Origin: Galeopsis tetrahit | Lineage: Eukaryota > Streptophyta > Magnoliopsida > Lamiales > Lamiaceae | DNA length: 64,000 bases | Direction of reading: 5' to 3' | Assembly: GCA_963675135.1 (NCBI GenBank) | Contig: OY776129.1 | Location: 8,791,201 to 8,855,200 of the forward strand | Shown here: piece after piece, positions 1 to 11,535 of the stretch | Layout of the letters: each line of letters opens with the position of its first letter | How positions within the stretch are numbered: the first letter of the stretch is position 1 | Made by a program: the position numbers and the translations under genes | Notes under the pieces: model-generated | What the model was told of the DNA's origin: nothing | What the model saw: the letters and a program-made list of their open reading frames with translations, nothing else | Databases searched by the model: none

Positions 1-213
1 ACATTACGCAATCAAAATATTGATTAATGATTTAGTCCTTTTTTTTCTTCCAAGCATGCAAGCAACTCTTCTTGCAAAATTGGCCCTAGTGGACCGACTA
101 TATAGAGAAGAATGTAAATCGTACACACTAATAGGCAAGAGTTGTTCTCACGTATGCACTATTCAGCTATGAATAAAAGAAAGTTACACCAGGTTATGAT
201 ATTTGTTCGCAAG

Positions 214-2465
214 CTATTCCTCGTCTTCCTCCTCTTCTTCTTCTTCTTCGTCTTCCTCCTCTTCTTCTTCCTCTTCTTCATTCTCATGTTGTTGCTCTTC
301 CTTCTGACTTTTCTGGTTCTTGCTTGATTCACCGCCTCCTGAAACAAACATAGCATGATGGGTACGATTTCAGTTATCTCACATGTGTAATGAAGAAAGA
401 AACAGAAAGAAAGAAAGTCCTGAAAAATCTTGTATATAAAGTTAAATTATTGATCAGGACTACATAGTTCGAATAAAAAGCAAGTTGAACAGCACATAAA
501 AAACCCGTCAGTAACCCCCTACAGGCTTGCACTGAGTACAGAAACCTGAAGCTGCTTGCAGATCTGAATGATTATACTACAATAATTCAGGCATGTATAG
601 ATGGAAAACTCAAGAACTCGTCTTTCATTTGATCAAATATTATCGTGCCTAGATAAGTTATTATTCACAAGACACTCGTCTTGCATGTATGAGACATAAT
701 ATTTTTGCAGAGGGTCACTTTAGCAGAAACTAAGAGAACTGAACATTTACCAGATTCATTGTATATGATTCCACCAGAACACAATCCTTCCTCAATCTTC
801 ATGAGCTTAAGTGTCATCCTAGGCCCAATCTCTTGAAGCTTGACTGCACTCTTATTTGATGCGCGATTAATTCTACCAAGATCCTCAGGTAGACTTACAG
901 TTGCAGCTTCATCATCCACTTCGCTTTCCGATCCATAACCAGCTCTTCAAGTAAATACATATGAAAGAAATTTAAATTATGGGAACATAAAAAATGCCTT
1001 AATGGCATTCTAAGCAAACAAGACCTTTCTCCACTTCTTATACATATTGTTCACTAAAAGATAACCACCACAAAGAAATCTGATGCAGGATATCATTCCA
1101 CAATTCTGAAATTACTTTTTAACAGCTGGTCCTTGCAATTGAAGTTAAATTCAACAATGATCTACTTCTCAATATCATTTTCCTACACCTTCCCAACTAA
1201 AGAACTACACTCACTTATCCAAAACAAGAACGGCAACTAGAGGAAATTAATAACATGCTCATTCTAAAATTAGATAAGCATACCTTGTGACAAAATCACT
1301 CACATCCTGAAGGCTTTTCAGATCAGGCACCTGACGGTTCTGCACAAACTTTCTTAATCTTCGGGACACTCCAACAGGCTGTAATCTTATCGAGTAATGG
1401 CGGAAATCAATAAGCTTCGTGTCTTTGTTGTAATTAAGCAACACAATCCTTTGGCACGATGAAAGCTTAACCTGCAACACATTAAAGGTAAGACAGAACA
1501 CCATGCTAGTGATGGGATACAATTCAGGTCACGAATTCAAAGACTTACAGTGTTTATATTAATAGCGGGAAATATGTTCTGAAACATTATGGTAGTAAGC
1601 TTCAAATGCTGCTCTCCAGACCCAAAACCAGACAATACAATCTACAATTTTTCAACCAGAAACAATATTTTAGATAAAATAATACCAACATTAGCCTGAG
1701 TCGTTTCCTAAAATACTAGAGGAATTACAATATACATGAAGGAAACGTAGAATTACCAAAGGTGGGTTTTGGAAAAGATCTTTGTGACATCTTGGGCGCA
1801 ATTGAGACTGAGCAACATCAATGGCCAGCGAATAATCTTGAATTTTGAAAGTGAGAGTAGGACCCTGCGGCGTCCTACCCACCCTCAAGTATGGTGCAGT
1901 ATCGGTTTTCGACAAAATGAGGAAATGAGTAACACCCATTGGACCCGCAACATTCAAGAAGTCCTTTAGATTGTTACGTTTTTTTTCCTACAAATTCAAA
2001 AAAAAAAAAAATCTAATAAGAGCAAATATAGCTGATTCACAATATTGTTTCCACTTCAGCTAAACCTAGGCGCTAATGCCAGAAAAATTCAATTCGTAAC
2101 AATATTCCAAAACAAAGAACAAAAATTCATAACAAACAACACACAATCAAATTAAACAATACGAACCTTGAGGTTTAGAGCAGTGTAAGGAAGCATTAGT
2201 TTTCTCAAATCCATCTGCAATTGTTTGAGAACGCCAGGCAACTTCCCCCGACAAAAGACGAAACTCTTGGGGATTTTGTCTCCAGTTACATGGTCTACGG
2301 TGGGCTGCTTCCTACCAATCGGTTTAACGAATGGTTTCCTCCTATTCTGAAATTGATCGAGAATCACAAACATGAGCAAATTAACAAACAAAAACAAAAT
2401 CCAGAAATTGCTAAGAAATTCAAAATTGAAACAAATTAAATGCTTACTTTCCCAAATCGAGCCAT
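214..2465 (-). CDS. PPAN: Peter Pan / SSF1-like Brix-domain ribosome biogenesis protein (7 exons, 342 aa)
   Basis: Exons on the minus strand: 2465-2448, 2346-2167, 1987-1757, 1641-1549, 1471-1284, 944-751, 338-214. All introns are GT-AG and the phases join into one 342-residue frame from MARFGK to a TAG at 214-216. The translation shows the Brix-domain signatures of the Ssf1/Peter Pan family: KSFVFCRGKLPG near residue 35, GPMGVTHFLILS near 78, SGFGSGEQHLKL near 145, and GPRMTLKLMKIEEGLCSG near 285. The C-terminus is an acidic Glu/Asp run. Family members act in the nucleolus in 60S subunit assembly (known for the family). The length is close to that of other plant PPAN proteins. The first exon has only six codons. 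The promoter side carries two TGGGCC motifs, common upstream of ribosome-assembly genes. The gene looks intact. Confidence 0.95.
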
Positions 2466-2645
2466 CGGGTAAGAAATTCAACAGAGATATGAAGAAACGA
2501 AGTAGCTTTTGGGGGAGAAAGGCGCTGCCCAGCGGTACTGCAAGGTTTTGAAAGGGTTTAGTAGGTCTTCTTAGAGTGTCGACCGCGTACGACGTCGTCT
2601 GCAGAATATAAATTCGGATTAAGCATATAAATAAAAGTATCAAGT

Positions 2646-2674
2646 TGGGCCGGATCTGTAAGTATCAATGGGCC
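2646..2674. promoter_or_regulatory. Two Site II (TGGGCC) motifs upstream of PPAN
   Basis: TGGGCC occurs at 2646-2651 and 2669-2674, about 180-210 bp upstream of the PPAN start codon. Site II TGGGCY motifs bind TCP factors and are enriched in promoters of ribosomal and ribosome-biogenesis genes in plants. Function here is inferred from position and motif only. Confidence 0.45.
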
Positions 2675-2675
2675 G

Positions 2676-3749
2676 CCCAATGTTCCATGATAGAGGTTAA
2701 ATGACCCCTCATTTCATGACTTCACCCCTCAAAATTTTCTTTAAAAACAAATCTATATCTATATATATATATAATAACAACATAGTGCCTTCCCTAACAA
2801 GTTCCCGCCCAAATTCTATATTATTAAAATATTATTTTGTGGGTCTCACTGCCACAGTAAAGTAGTAGTCATAATTTGCCCATTCAAATCATTTCAGAAT
2901 TTTTGATCTCACTCAGGTCTCTTCTCTCCGTCCCTTGGGTATAACAGTCTTTCTCCTCTTTCTACTAATGCTGGTATATTCTTCCTGTATTCTCAATTTC
3001 TTTGTGTGTCCCAACGCCGCTTGAAGTCTCACGACACCACCTCTCACTTGGGTCGCCGCTCACGCTTTCGCCTGAAACCCATTTCCCCCACCCCCAATTT
3101 CTAATCCCATTTCCCAAATCACATCCACGAAGCCACTGACCGGCGATTCCACGCCACCGGCGGCCTCCCCCTTTCCAAAATATGCAGCGACGCACACTTG
3201 CCCACCCTACACACTGGCGGCACAACCCACACTACAGTCGCAGCGTTTCCCATTCTCCACTCTCCACGGCGTCGCCCATTCTCTAGCCCGGTTATATATA
3301 TATATTGCAGAACAGAATCGATGATGGTGACCTAGGTTAGGGCTTAGATTTAATTGGTGACTTTGGGGATAGATTTTCTTAGGATGTTGGCTAATGTTTA
3401 TATTTTGATGAGGGGTTGATTTAGCTTTCTGCTATCTCGAACTCCTTTGTATATTTGGATCTATTTTATGATTTTTTATTTTCTATTTCTAAGATCTGCT
3501 TTCATTCAAGAATCTAGATTTCAGAAAATTTTAGAAAATATTTACTAATCATTTGTTGAAGATTAATTATCGTTTTTGTTTTTTTTAGGTGATTATGTTG
3601 AGGAGTATAAAGTACGTCCAAATAAGATGAAGGTCCCAATTTTTAGAGTTTTGAGAATCAGTTCAATAATTCCTTGAATTTGACTTCTTCTTCAATAGAG
3701 GTAATTGTTTTGATTTTTGAAATTTTGCCGATTTTTTTGGCGAAAAATG
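2676..3749. other. Intergenic / possible 5' leader of a decayed plus-strand gene
   Basis: 2880-3290 is richer in C and CT runs than its surroundings and resembles a plant 5' leader. From about 3300 it becomes intron-like, with T-rich stretches and a TTTTTTAG acceptor-like site near 3589. No convincing protein is encoded; the ORF on the minus strand here (2965-3225) has no recognisable domain. It may be the remains of a transcription unit whose only coding trace is the ABCC piece just downstream. Confidence 0.3.
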
Positions 3750-3908
3750 AAAAGCATTGATGCGGCTGCTGTAGATGTTAGTGCGGATGCTCTCATCCAA
3801 AAGACAATTCGTGAAGAGTTCTGGTCATGCACAATGCTAATCTTTGCTCATTGCTTAAACACTATTATTGATTGTGACAGAGCTCTGCTTGATGCTGGTC
3901 ATGTATGA
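3750..3908 (+). pseudogene. ABCC-type ABC transporter fragment (C-terminal nucleotide-binding domain)
   Basis: The plus frame reads AAAVDVSADALIQKTIREEF, then SCTMLIFAHCLNTIIDCDRA and LLDAGHV, then stops. This is the segment following Walker B in plant ABCC (MRP) transporters: D-loop region, ALIQKTIREEF, the H-loop (normally IIAHRLNTIIDCD, here FAHCLNTIIDCD) and the LLDxG strand. The DEAT residues before AVDV are replaced, the H-loop Arg is Cys, and no Walker A, signature motif or membrane domain lies upstream. It is a roughly 50-residue relic about 160 bp left of the CACTA element. It cannot make a transporter. Confidence 0.8.
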
Positions 3909-4089
3909 ATCTTTTGCCCCTTGCATCTACTAAATAAGGGAATACATTTTGTATACTAAACCCATTCAAAAGATTAGAGAGTAAAGAATTTATTAGACGA
4001 TTAGATCAAGTTCAGTTAGGCTCCTTTCGATTGATAGAGTTTAGCTTTGAGTATGAAGTTGGCGAACACAAACACTACAAGAAAAAAAG

Positions 4090-4830
4090 TTTTTAGCATC
4101 GAATTTTTTTTGATACTAAAAATGAAATATTTGATACCAAAGGGTATTGGTATCAAATTTATTTTCGATACCACTTCCGATACCTATACTCCCGATCCTA
4201 AAGACCGCGTATCAGAAAAAAAAGTCTGATACTAAAGGGTAACTTTTTAGTATCAGAAATGTATAGTATCAATAAATATTTTCTGATACTAAAGGATTGA
4301 ATTCTTTAGTATCAGAATTGTATTTAGTATCGGATTATTGTATCAATTTATTTTGATACAACAATGCATTTATAGTATCGTAAACTTTTACCGATACTAA
4401 AAATATAGTATCAATAAATATTTTTTGATACCAAATGATTGAACACTTTAGTATCAAAATAATATTTAGTATCGGATAATAGTATCATTTTTTTTTTGAT
4501 ACCACATTGTATTTTTAGTATCAATTATTTTTTACAACACTAAATATATAGTATCAATAAATATTTTTTGATACTAAAGAATATAACTTTTAGTATCAGA
4601 AAAGTATTTAGTATCGAATAATGGTATCAAACTTTTTTGATACTACATTATATTTTTAATATCAATTAATTTTAACAATACTAAATATATAGTATCAATA
4701 CATATTTTCTGATATTAAAAGATTGATTTTTTTAGTATAAAAAAAGGCATTTAGCATCGGATAATTATATTAATTTTTTGATACACTATCATATATATTT
4801 ATTGTATTCTAAAATTAATGGTATTATAAA
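4090..4830. repeat. Left subterminal repeats of the CACTA element
   Basis: Repeated units of the form GATACTAAA...TTTAGTATCAGAA...TAGTATCAATAAATATTTTTTGATAC recur roughly every 110-130 bp with decay. The GTATC/GATAC core appears several dozen times, often as inverted pairs able to form hairpins. It mirrors the right-end array and supports one element with two repetitive ends. Confidence 0.8.
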
Positions 4831-4849
4831 AAAATTCCAATATTAATTT

Positions 4850-7740
4850 CCGTATAACAAAAGAATGCCAAGAAATTCTCAAATGCAAATAGACAATATT
4901 AGTCTCCATTACATGATACTTGTTCAGATTGACATGAAATAAAATTTCAAAAACTGAAAATACTAAGTACTGTTAACTATACAAAAATCTAATTTGTCTA
5001 ATTCAAAATAATAATAAAATTGCAAAGCATATCTCGTCACAGAGACAATATAGGATGCAATAAAGATTAGAATATTTCTCTTTACATTCATTATAAAACC
5101 TGTTCAAGACATAGTTCACCAACACCTTCTCATTAGCCCTTTTAGCAATGTCTCTTTACTTTGAATAACTTGATCATGGGTCCTGCATGTATAATGTAGA
5201 TAAATGATTAATAAGCATAAAAGAAGTTTAGGGATATTCAACAATTCTCCTAAATATTAGTATTACATATAGATACAATTGATAAAATAAGATGTATAAA
5301 GCATGAACATTGATCATACAGTGAGAGAGACTATTGATTCCATAAGTAACAAAGAACTAATAAAATCTATTATAGATGAATATATACATTCATGCAACTA
5401 CCGCAATATTTTATAGCATGAACATTGTGGAGAACAAAAGAAAACTACAGCAATCTACAAAATTGCAAAAAAAGATGTAGAAATGGATCAGATGATAACA
5501 TGTTAAGCTTTGCAGCACATACTCAAGCTCCCAACAAGCCATGCTGCTTCCATGGCATGAACTTATACATGTTGATGGAGTTGTTCGAAATGGGGAGAGC
5601 AATAGAACATAATGTGTCTGCAAGAAGTTCAAATTCTACAATTAGGGATTCTGGAAAAAAAGAAAAAAGTTTATCCAAATGGCCAAATGATATTATGAAG
5701 AACAAATCAGCAGGTCTTAGTTAATTAATGTCTCAAGACCGCGTCCTTGAGACCCCTTTGAAAATAAAACTGATATTTCCAATCATAAAAACAAACAACC
5801 TTCAACTAAATATTCCCCAATATACTGCAACAGAAAAATTAAGTCCCAAGATTTCTAAAATTAGAAGAGGAACTAAGTAACTCTAACATAATTTCCATCT
5901 AACAGAGACTCATTCTCAAATAGAGTGAGGTCGTTGAGTGAAAAAAAGAAGGCAAGAACAAATATCTAATTAGCTTCATACCTTGGAGTTGTTGAGCTGA
6001 AGTCAAAATGTGCATGTATCACCAATATAATGCAACCTACAACTCTGAAAGGGATCGATAAAAGAAGATTATAGATAAATTAATGTCTAATGTGAATCAT
6101 GTATCTGCAAACTAATGAACTTAGAACACAAGAATGCTGGATGTACATTTGGACCCCTGTCCAAAAATAAAATAAAATAAGGAAAAAATAAATCAATACT
6201 TACTTTGCTTGAAATGCACAAGGAAACAAGAGCAAATAACTGCTAGTTACTTTCTCCATTGGGTGCAGAAGCCAGTTCTACTTGACCTGGCCATCTTTGA
6301 ACCTTTGAAAAGATAGACCAAAATAAAAGAAATAGTTTACAAACAAAATTTTCAAGCACGGAAATGTTCAAATAAAGTAAAATAAATTTTGCTAGGTTTA
6401 AATAGTGCTCTCATTGCACTAGGTTTTGAGTAAAATTATTTAATGTACGTATGTGATCCATATGAAGAATCTTCAATTAATGCGACACGTTGCAGGAAAT
6501 CAAATACACTCATTAAGGTCCTACTGATTCAGAGAAGCAATTATGGTGAGATGCCTGAGCTATTTAAACTAGGATATACTCTCCTTTACATTGCCCAGAC
6601 TATTAGCACAAGGATAACTATTCTGATATAACAAATGTTAAGCAGATCAGATGGAGGGTAAATGATAGTAATCAAGAATGATATCAGGTCATATCTGAAA
6701 ATACAAGCATCTTCTCTTTCAATGTCACAGTGAACAGAACATCCAAGGTACTTCTGATATTGGTATTGCTATTACTGTTGTACTACCATATATAATTATA
6801 ATGTCCATCATTCAAATTATACAAGTACTAATGTGTTTCGAATGCGACATTTTAAAAAAATAATTAGAGTTAAGGAGCTGAACTATACAGTGTACTTCAT
6901 AGTTTGCAGATACATGTATCACCAATATAATGCCTTAATTGTCTTAAACAATACTAATTATGAAAACAGAAGTACTGAAAATCCATACCAAAAGCATTTA
7001 GATCCAGGAAACAGTGCAACGTATTGCTTATCATTTAAATAAAAACATAACACATTATTATTCCACAAACTCAATACGCTAATTAAGAATGCAACCTAAA
7101 GTTGAATTCAATCATACCTCAACGACACCAGTATAGCTTGTTTCTATTATCTCAACAGTCGCAAAGGCTAGTTTTACCTCAATTATAATAATCTGCCAAC
7201 ATATTAACCATAAAACATATGTTATAGAAAGAGAAACAAGAACAATAAACCATAAAGAGGAAGCTAGAAAAAACAATTTGATTCAGAAGAGATTATTGAA
7301 AATATTTGTACTCATACAGTAGCATAAGTAACTCATTATTTACGATTAACAAAGCAAGTAGATGAAATACATGAAACCTTATTTGATTCATTTATCTCAT
7401 ATTCAGATTACAACCAAGTAAATGACTCAATCTGAACATTACCACCAAGTAAATCAACCTAGTCATAAGTATTCATGTACAAACATTGACAATCTATCAC
7501 ATTAGGTTAAAAACATTTAGATCCAAGAAACAGTGCAATGTAAGTTTGCTTGTCATTTAGAAAAATATATAACACATTATTATTCCACAAACTCAATATG
7601 CTATTTAAGTAAATAAACCTAGTCATGTACAAACATTGGCAATCTATCACAATAGGTTAAAAAAAGGTGAATTAATTTGCAATTTTCCAATTATATATAA
7701 TGTAAATACTGGTATCCCGACTTACAAGCTAACCAAAACT
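4850..7740 (-). other. CACTA interior: possible degraded spliced transcript on the minus strand
   Basis: No long ORF is present. Read on the minus strand, several short segments have acceptor and donor signals, for example about 7195-7117 (exon-like, starting IIIIEVKLAFATVEII and followed by GTATG) and about 6305-6240 (RWPGQVELASAPNGESN then stop). With the GC-rich block at 8095-7741 as a possible first exon, this could be a decayed cargo or accessory gene. I recognise no domain. Confidence 0.25.
6993..7662. repeat. Partial internal duplications inside the CACTA element
   Basis: The segment around 6993-7068 (CATTTAGATCCAGGAAACAG then a TTATTATTCCACAAACTCAA stretch) recurs at about 7511-7605. 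A segment with ATGTACAAACATTG and CAATCTATCACA at about 7478-7510 recurs at about 7625-7662. These are direct repeats with small differences. Confidence 0.6.
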
Positions 7741-8095
7741 TTAATTCTGCGAGAGATGGTCAAAGAGAGGGCCGCGGCCGGTCGGAGGGCCCTGGATGGC
7801 CTGAAGAGGCGACGACGTCAGATCAGGGGCCTGCGGCGACGGCGCTGTCGGCGACCGAACGCGACTGCTGAGGGACGCCGAGTGAGCCGCGTCGCGAGGT
7901 GAGGCGGCCGATGGGCCAACGGCCATGGCCGTGGAGTGCGAACTGGAGCGCCGCGACCGAGGAGATGGCCTGGCGGAGCGGCCGTGACTGAGCGTGGGCG
8001 GCGCGGCCTAGAGCACCGCGGCCGAGGATAGAGACGGCCAGGCGCGACGGCCGTGACTGAGGAAGAACCTCACTGTGTGTAAATCGCACACAGTG
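7741..8095 (-). other. GC-rich block in the CACTA interior with a palindromic edge
   Basis: A 350-bp GC-rich island in AT-rich surroundings, with repeated GACGGCCGTGACTGAG-type and GGCGCGGCC-type words. Both strands give short ORFs without stops because of composition; neither shows a known domain. Its right edge has CACTGTGTG, a 5-bp loop, then CGCACACAGTG, an inverted repeat. It may be a first exon or 5' leader on the minus strand. Confidence 0.4.
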
Positions 8096-8399
8096 AAAGG
8101 GTGGTTTTTACCTTTTTTTTTCTTTTCTTCGAATGGAAGGGGGTGGGTTTGGGGAAGAAATATATTGCTTTCGTTCAACAATTGGTATCGGATATTTTTT
8201 AATATCCGATACTAATAATCATTAGTATTAAAAAAAATAAAATACAAATGGTATCAATAAATAAATAATAATAAAATAATTAATATAAATAAATAAAATT
8301 TTAATACTACTAAAATAATAATAGTATAAAAATGATGAATGTTATAAAATTATTCAAGATAATTAATACCAAAAAAATAAGTGTATTAATAAAAAATAC

Positions 8400-9800
8400 T
8401 TTGGTACAAAAAAAAAAAGTGGTATCAATAAAACAATTACTAAAACTAAAATTAATAGTATCGAAAATTAAATTTCAGACACCAATGATAAGTAGTATCA
8501 AAAAATATATTTGATACAAAAAATAAGTGGTGTCAATAAAACAATTATTAATACTAAAAATAAAATTAATCGTATCGAAAATTAAATTTCCGATACCGCC
8601 AATGATAAGTAGTATCAAAAAAAAAAATTGATACAAAAAATAAGTGGTATCAATAAAATAATTACTAATACTAAAAATAAAATTAATAGTATCGAAAATT
8701 TAATTTCCGACACCAATGATAAGTAGTATCAAAAAATATATTTGATACAGAAAATAAGTGGTATCAATAAAACAATTACTAATACTAAAAATAAAATTAA
8801 TAGTATCGAAAATTTAATTTCCGACACCAATGATAAGTAGTATCAAAAAATATATTTGATACAAAAAATAAGTGGTATCAATAAAATAATTTCTAATACT
8901 AAAAATAAAATTAATCGTATCGAAAATTAAATTTTCGATACCAATGATAAGTAGTATCAAAAAAAAAATTGATACAAAAAATAAGTAGTATCAATAAAAC
9001 AATTACTAATACTAAAAATAAAATTAATATTATCGAACCTTTAATTTCCGACACCAATGATAAGTAGTATCAAAAAATATATTTAATACAAAAAATAAGT
9101 GGTATCAATAAAACAATTACTAATACTAAAAATAAAATTAATAGTATCGAAAATTTAATTTCCAACACCACTGATAAGTAGTATCAAAAAATATATTTGA
9201 TACAAAAAATAAGTGGTATCAATAAAATAATTACTAATACTAAAAATAAAATTAATAGTATCGAAATTTAATTTCTGACACTAGTGATAAGTAGTATCAA
9301 AAAAAATATTTGACAAAAAAAAAAAAAGTGGTATCAATAAAACAATTACTAATACTAAAAATAAAATTAATAATATCGAAAATTAAATTTTCGACACCAA
9401 TGATTAGTAGTATAAAAAAAACATTTGATACAAAAAATAAGTGGTATCAATAAAACAATTACTAATACTAAAAATAAAATTAATAGTATCAAAAATTAAA
9501 TTTCCGATACCAATGATAAGTAGTATCAAAAAAATATTTGATACAAAAAATAAGTTGTATCAATAAAACAATTACTAATACTATAAATAAAATTAATAGT
9601 ATCAAAAATTAAATTTTCGATACCAATGATAAGTAGTATAAAAAAAAAATACATTTGATACAAAAAATAAGTGGTATCAATAAAACAATTACTAATACTA
9701 AAAATAAAATTAATAGTATCAAAAATTAAATTTCCGATATCAATGATAAGTAGTATCAAAAAAATATTTAATACAAAAAATAAGTTGTATCAATAAAAAA
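8400..9800. repeat. 114-bp tandem array, 13 copies, right end of the CACTA element
   Basis: The word AAGTGGTATCAATAAAAC or a close variant recurs with its aligned G at 8420, 8527, 8644, 8758, 8872, 8985, 9099, 9213, 9328, 9441, 9554, 9671 and 9784. Spacing is 107-117 bp, mostly 113-114. Each unit has four or more GTATC/GATAC words and an ATTAATAGTATCGAAAATT core. Copies differ by point changes and small indels, so the array is old enough to have diverged. Confidence 0.93.
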
Positions 9801-10001
9801 AAATCTAATGCCAAAATAACTTTAGTATCAAAAAATAACGGATGCAATAAAATTAATGGTATCAAAAATTTATCTTATGATACCAAGTATGCAAGTAGTA
9901 TCAATAGTTTTATTGTTGATACTAAAGGATAAGATTTAGTATCGGAAAATGCACCAGATACCAATTTTCCGATACTAAAAACCTCTTTTTTTGTAGTGAA
10001 A

Positions 10002-11204
10002 TTATTTTATGTTGCATTCAGATCGATGGATTTTAACCATATTGATTTCGAATCCATACTAGCATTTCCATGATTCATCATAATACAAACTGTTTGTGTC
10101 GTTTCATCATAAGTCCTCTACACTAACTTTTGCATGATTTTGAATCCTCCCTCAAATTCCTCTCCTCAAACCAAACACAAACATAGCAATTGTCATTTCA
10201 TCGCTTTCAACAACTTACGTGCCTCATTTTTCAGATTGTCGAATTCAAACAAGTCGCATTTGTCGCTGGCCGCTATATCCTACGCACTACCGGTCCTCGC
10301 CCCTTCGCCGACATTGCTCTCAATTTCTCCTCCCCTGTTAATTTACTAAATTATGTAGGTCAATTTTATGAATTTCTCATTCAGTTTACGGTTTTGTGTT
10401 AATTGCACTAATTATGTTTGCAAATTTTGTGAAATTATTTTATTGGAATGTTGGTTTTTTGTAATGCTTATAGGTGGAATGAAATTGATGTTGGGTGAAT
10501 GAAATAGGGATGAACAGTTGGTATGACGTTGGAGAAAATTGGGCGTTGCATACTCAAACCATGGAAAGGTAAATTACCTTTCTCATTCATAGTATTTTCT
10601 TTGTTTGGTCCCAGTTGTCTGCAAGATTTCATGATGAGGTATTTAATTTTAACATATTTTTCTTAATTCGTTCAGAGAATGCATTTTTTGTTAATCTTCT
10701 TTTTTGTGTGTGTTTTTCTTGTGGACATATTTCTTCGATTGAATATTGGATTAGTTGTATTTTGCTAATCAAATCTCTTACAAAATATTGAAAATTGATA
10801 CTGTATTCCTTGATTTTTATTGTGTGAATAGTTAAATACATTTTTTTACTATTCAATGTGTTCATGTTGGACATCTAGATTGTGTGTTGGATCCTTATCA
10901 ACATTACTCTTCGATTTCAATTTTATAATTCATTGTATTGTCTATTGGTTATTATTCCGATTTCAATTAGTTGTGATATTTAATGATCTTTGTGTTAGAG
11001 AATTTCTCTAATATACAGAATTTGAACATGATTTATTTTTGTTTACAGAGATATGTTAAACGTGATCGAAGTAATAATAGATTTCTTACTAGGGGCCCTT
11101 CTTACTATTACTATTTGTTATCTTTTCATTTTTTGCATTACTTGGAGGTTCTGATGATGAGGTAACTACTTAATGAACTTCCATATATATACAAGATTTA
11201 GGAA
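10002..11204 (+). other. Unassigned, partly gene-like sequence
   Basis: 10134-10402 holds short plus-strand ORFs that resemble a Ser-rich transit-peptide-like start followed by a splice-like junction, but no family is recognised. The rest is T-rich, intron-like sequence. A decayed host gene or transposon leader is possible; I cannot name it. Confidence 0.2.
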
Positions 11205-11520
11205 GGGGTTATTTTGTGCGAGAACGAGATAGAATCTGCTACACACTTCTTATGGTGTAAAGAGACGTACATAGTGTGGATCAGATGCTATAAGTGGCTA
11301 GACATTAATTTGCCGATGCATATCCAGGTATGCGAACATTTCCTCAATCACTTCTGCATTCTTAGAAAATCTAGAGGACGGAATCTCGTTGTGGGGATGT
11401 GGATATGTATCGTGTGGGTCATGTGAATTGGCGCAATAAAAAAGTGTTTGAAAGACAAATTGGGATGTGGGTAAAATCCTGGACGAAATCAAGGGACGAC
11501 TCTGTAGCTGGGTGACATGC
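11205..11520 (+). pseudogene. Non-LTR retrotransposon (LINE) C-terminal remnant, zf-RVT region
   Basis: The plus frame gives CENEIESATHFLWCKETYIV with a following Trp and WLDINLP, the C-x(n)-H-x(4)-C zinc-binding pattern found after reverse transcriptase in plant L1-type LINEs. In shifted frames it continues RNKKVFE and DEIKGRLCSWV, matching the conserved tail of those elements (usual form RNxxVFE ... IKxRxWSW). Frameshifts and stops separate these pieces, and no reverse transcriptase domain lies upstream. Confidence 0.7.
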
Positions 11521-11535
11521 TACTAGCCTACTAGG

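Larger units (their letters stand above)
4073..9998. mobile_element. CACTA (En/Spm-type) DNA transposon, non-autonomous, 5.9 kb
   Basis: The left end is CACTACAAGAAAAAAAG at 4073 and the right end CTCTTTTTTTGTAGTG at 9998, so the ends are inverted copies beginning CACTACAA. AAA lies at 4070-4072 and AAA at 9999-10001, a 3-bp target duplication as expected for CACTA. Both subterminal regions (about 4090-4830 and 8160-9980) are filled with GTATC/GATAC motifs in both orientations, typical of transposase-binding subterminal repeats. No TNP2-type transposase was recognised, so I call it non-autonomous. The interior holds a GC-rich block (7741-8095) and AT-rich sequence with scattered splice-like sites. 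Confidence 0.9.

Noticed and set aside
142..327. Plus-strand Phe/Leu-rich ORF
   Set aside because: It is the complement of the acidic tail exon of PPAN; composition alone makes it look like a membrane protein.
2965..3225. Minus-strand 86-residue ORF
   Set aside because: No domain and no codon pattern; it lies in a CT-rich leader-like stretch.
7741..8089. Overlapping Arg- and Ala-rich ORFs on both strands
   Set aside because: Open because the block is GC-rich; neither frame resembles a known protein.
9526..9759. Ile/Phe-rich ORF with repeated text
   Set aside because: It is simply the 114-bp satellite units read in one frame.
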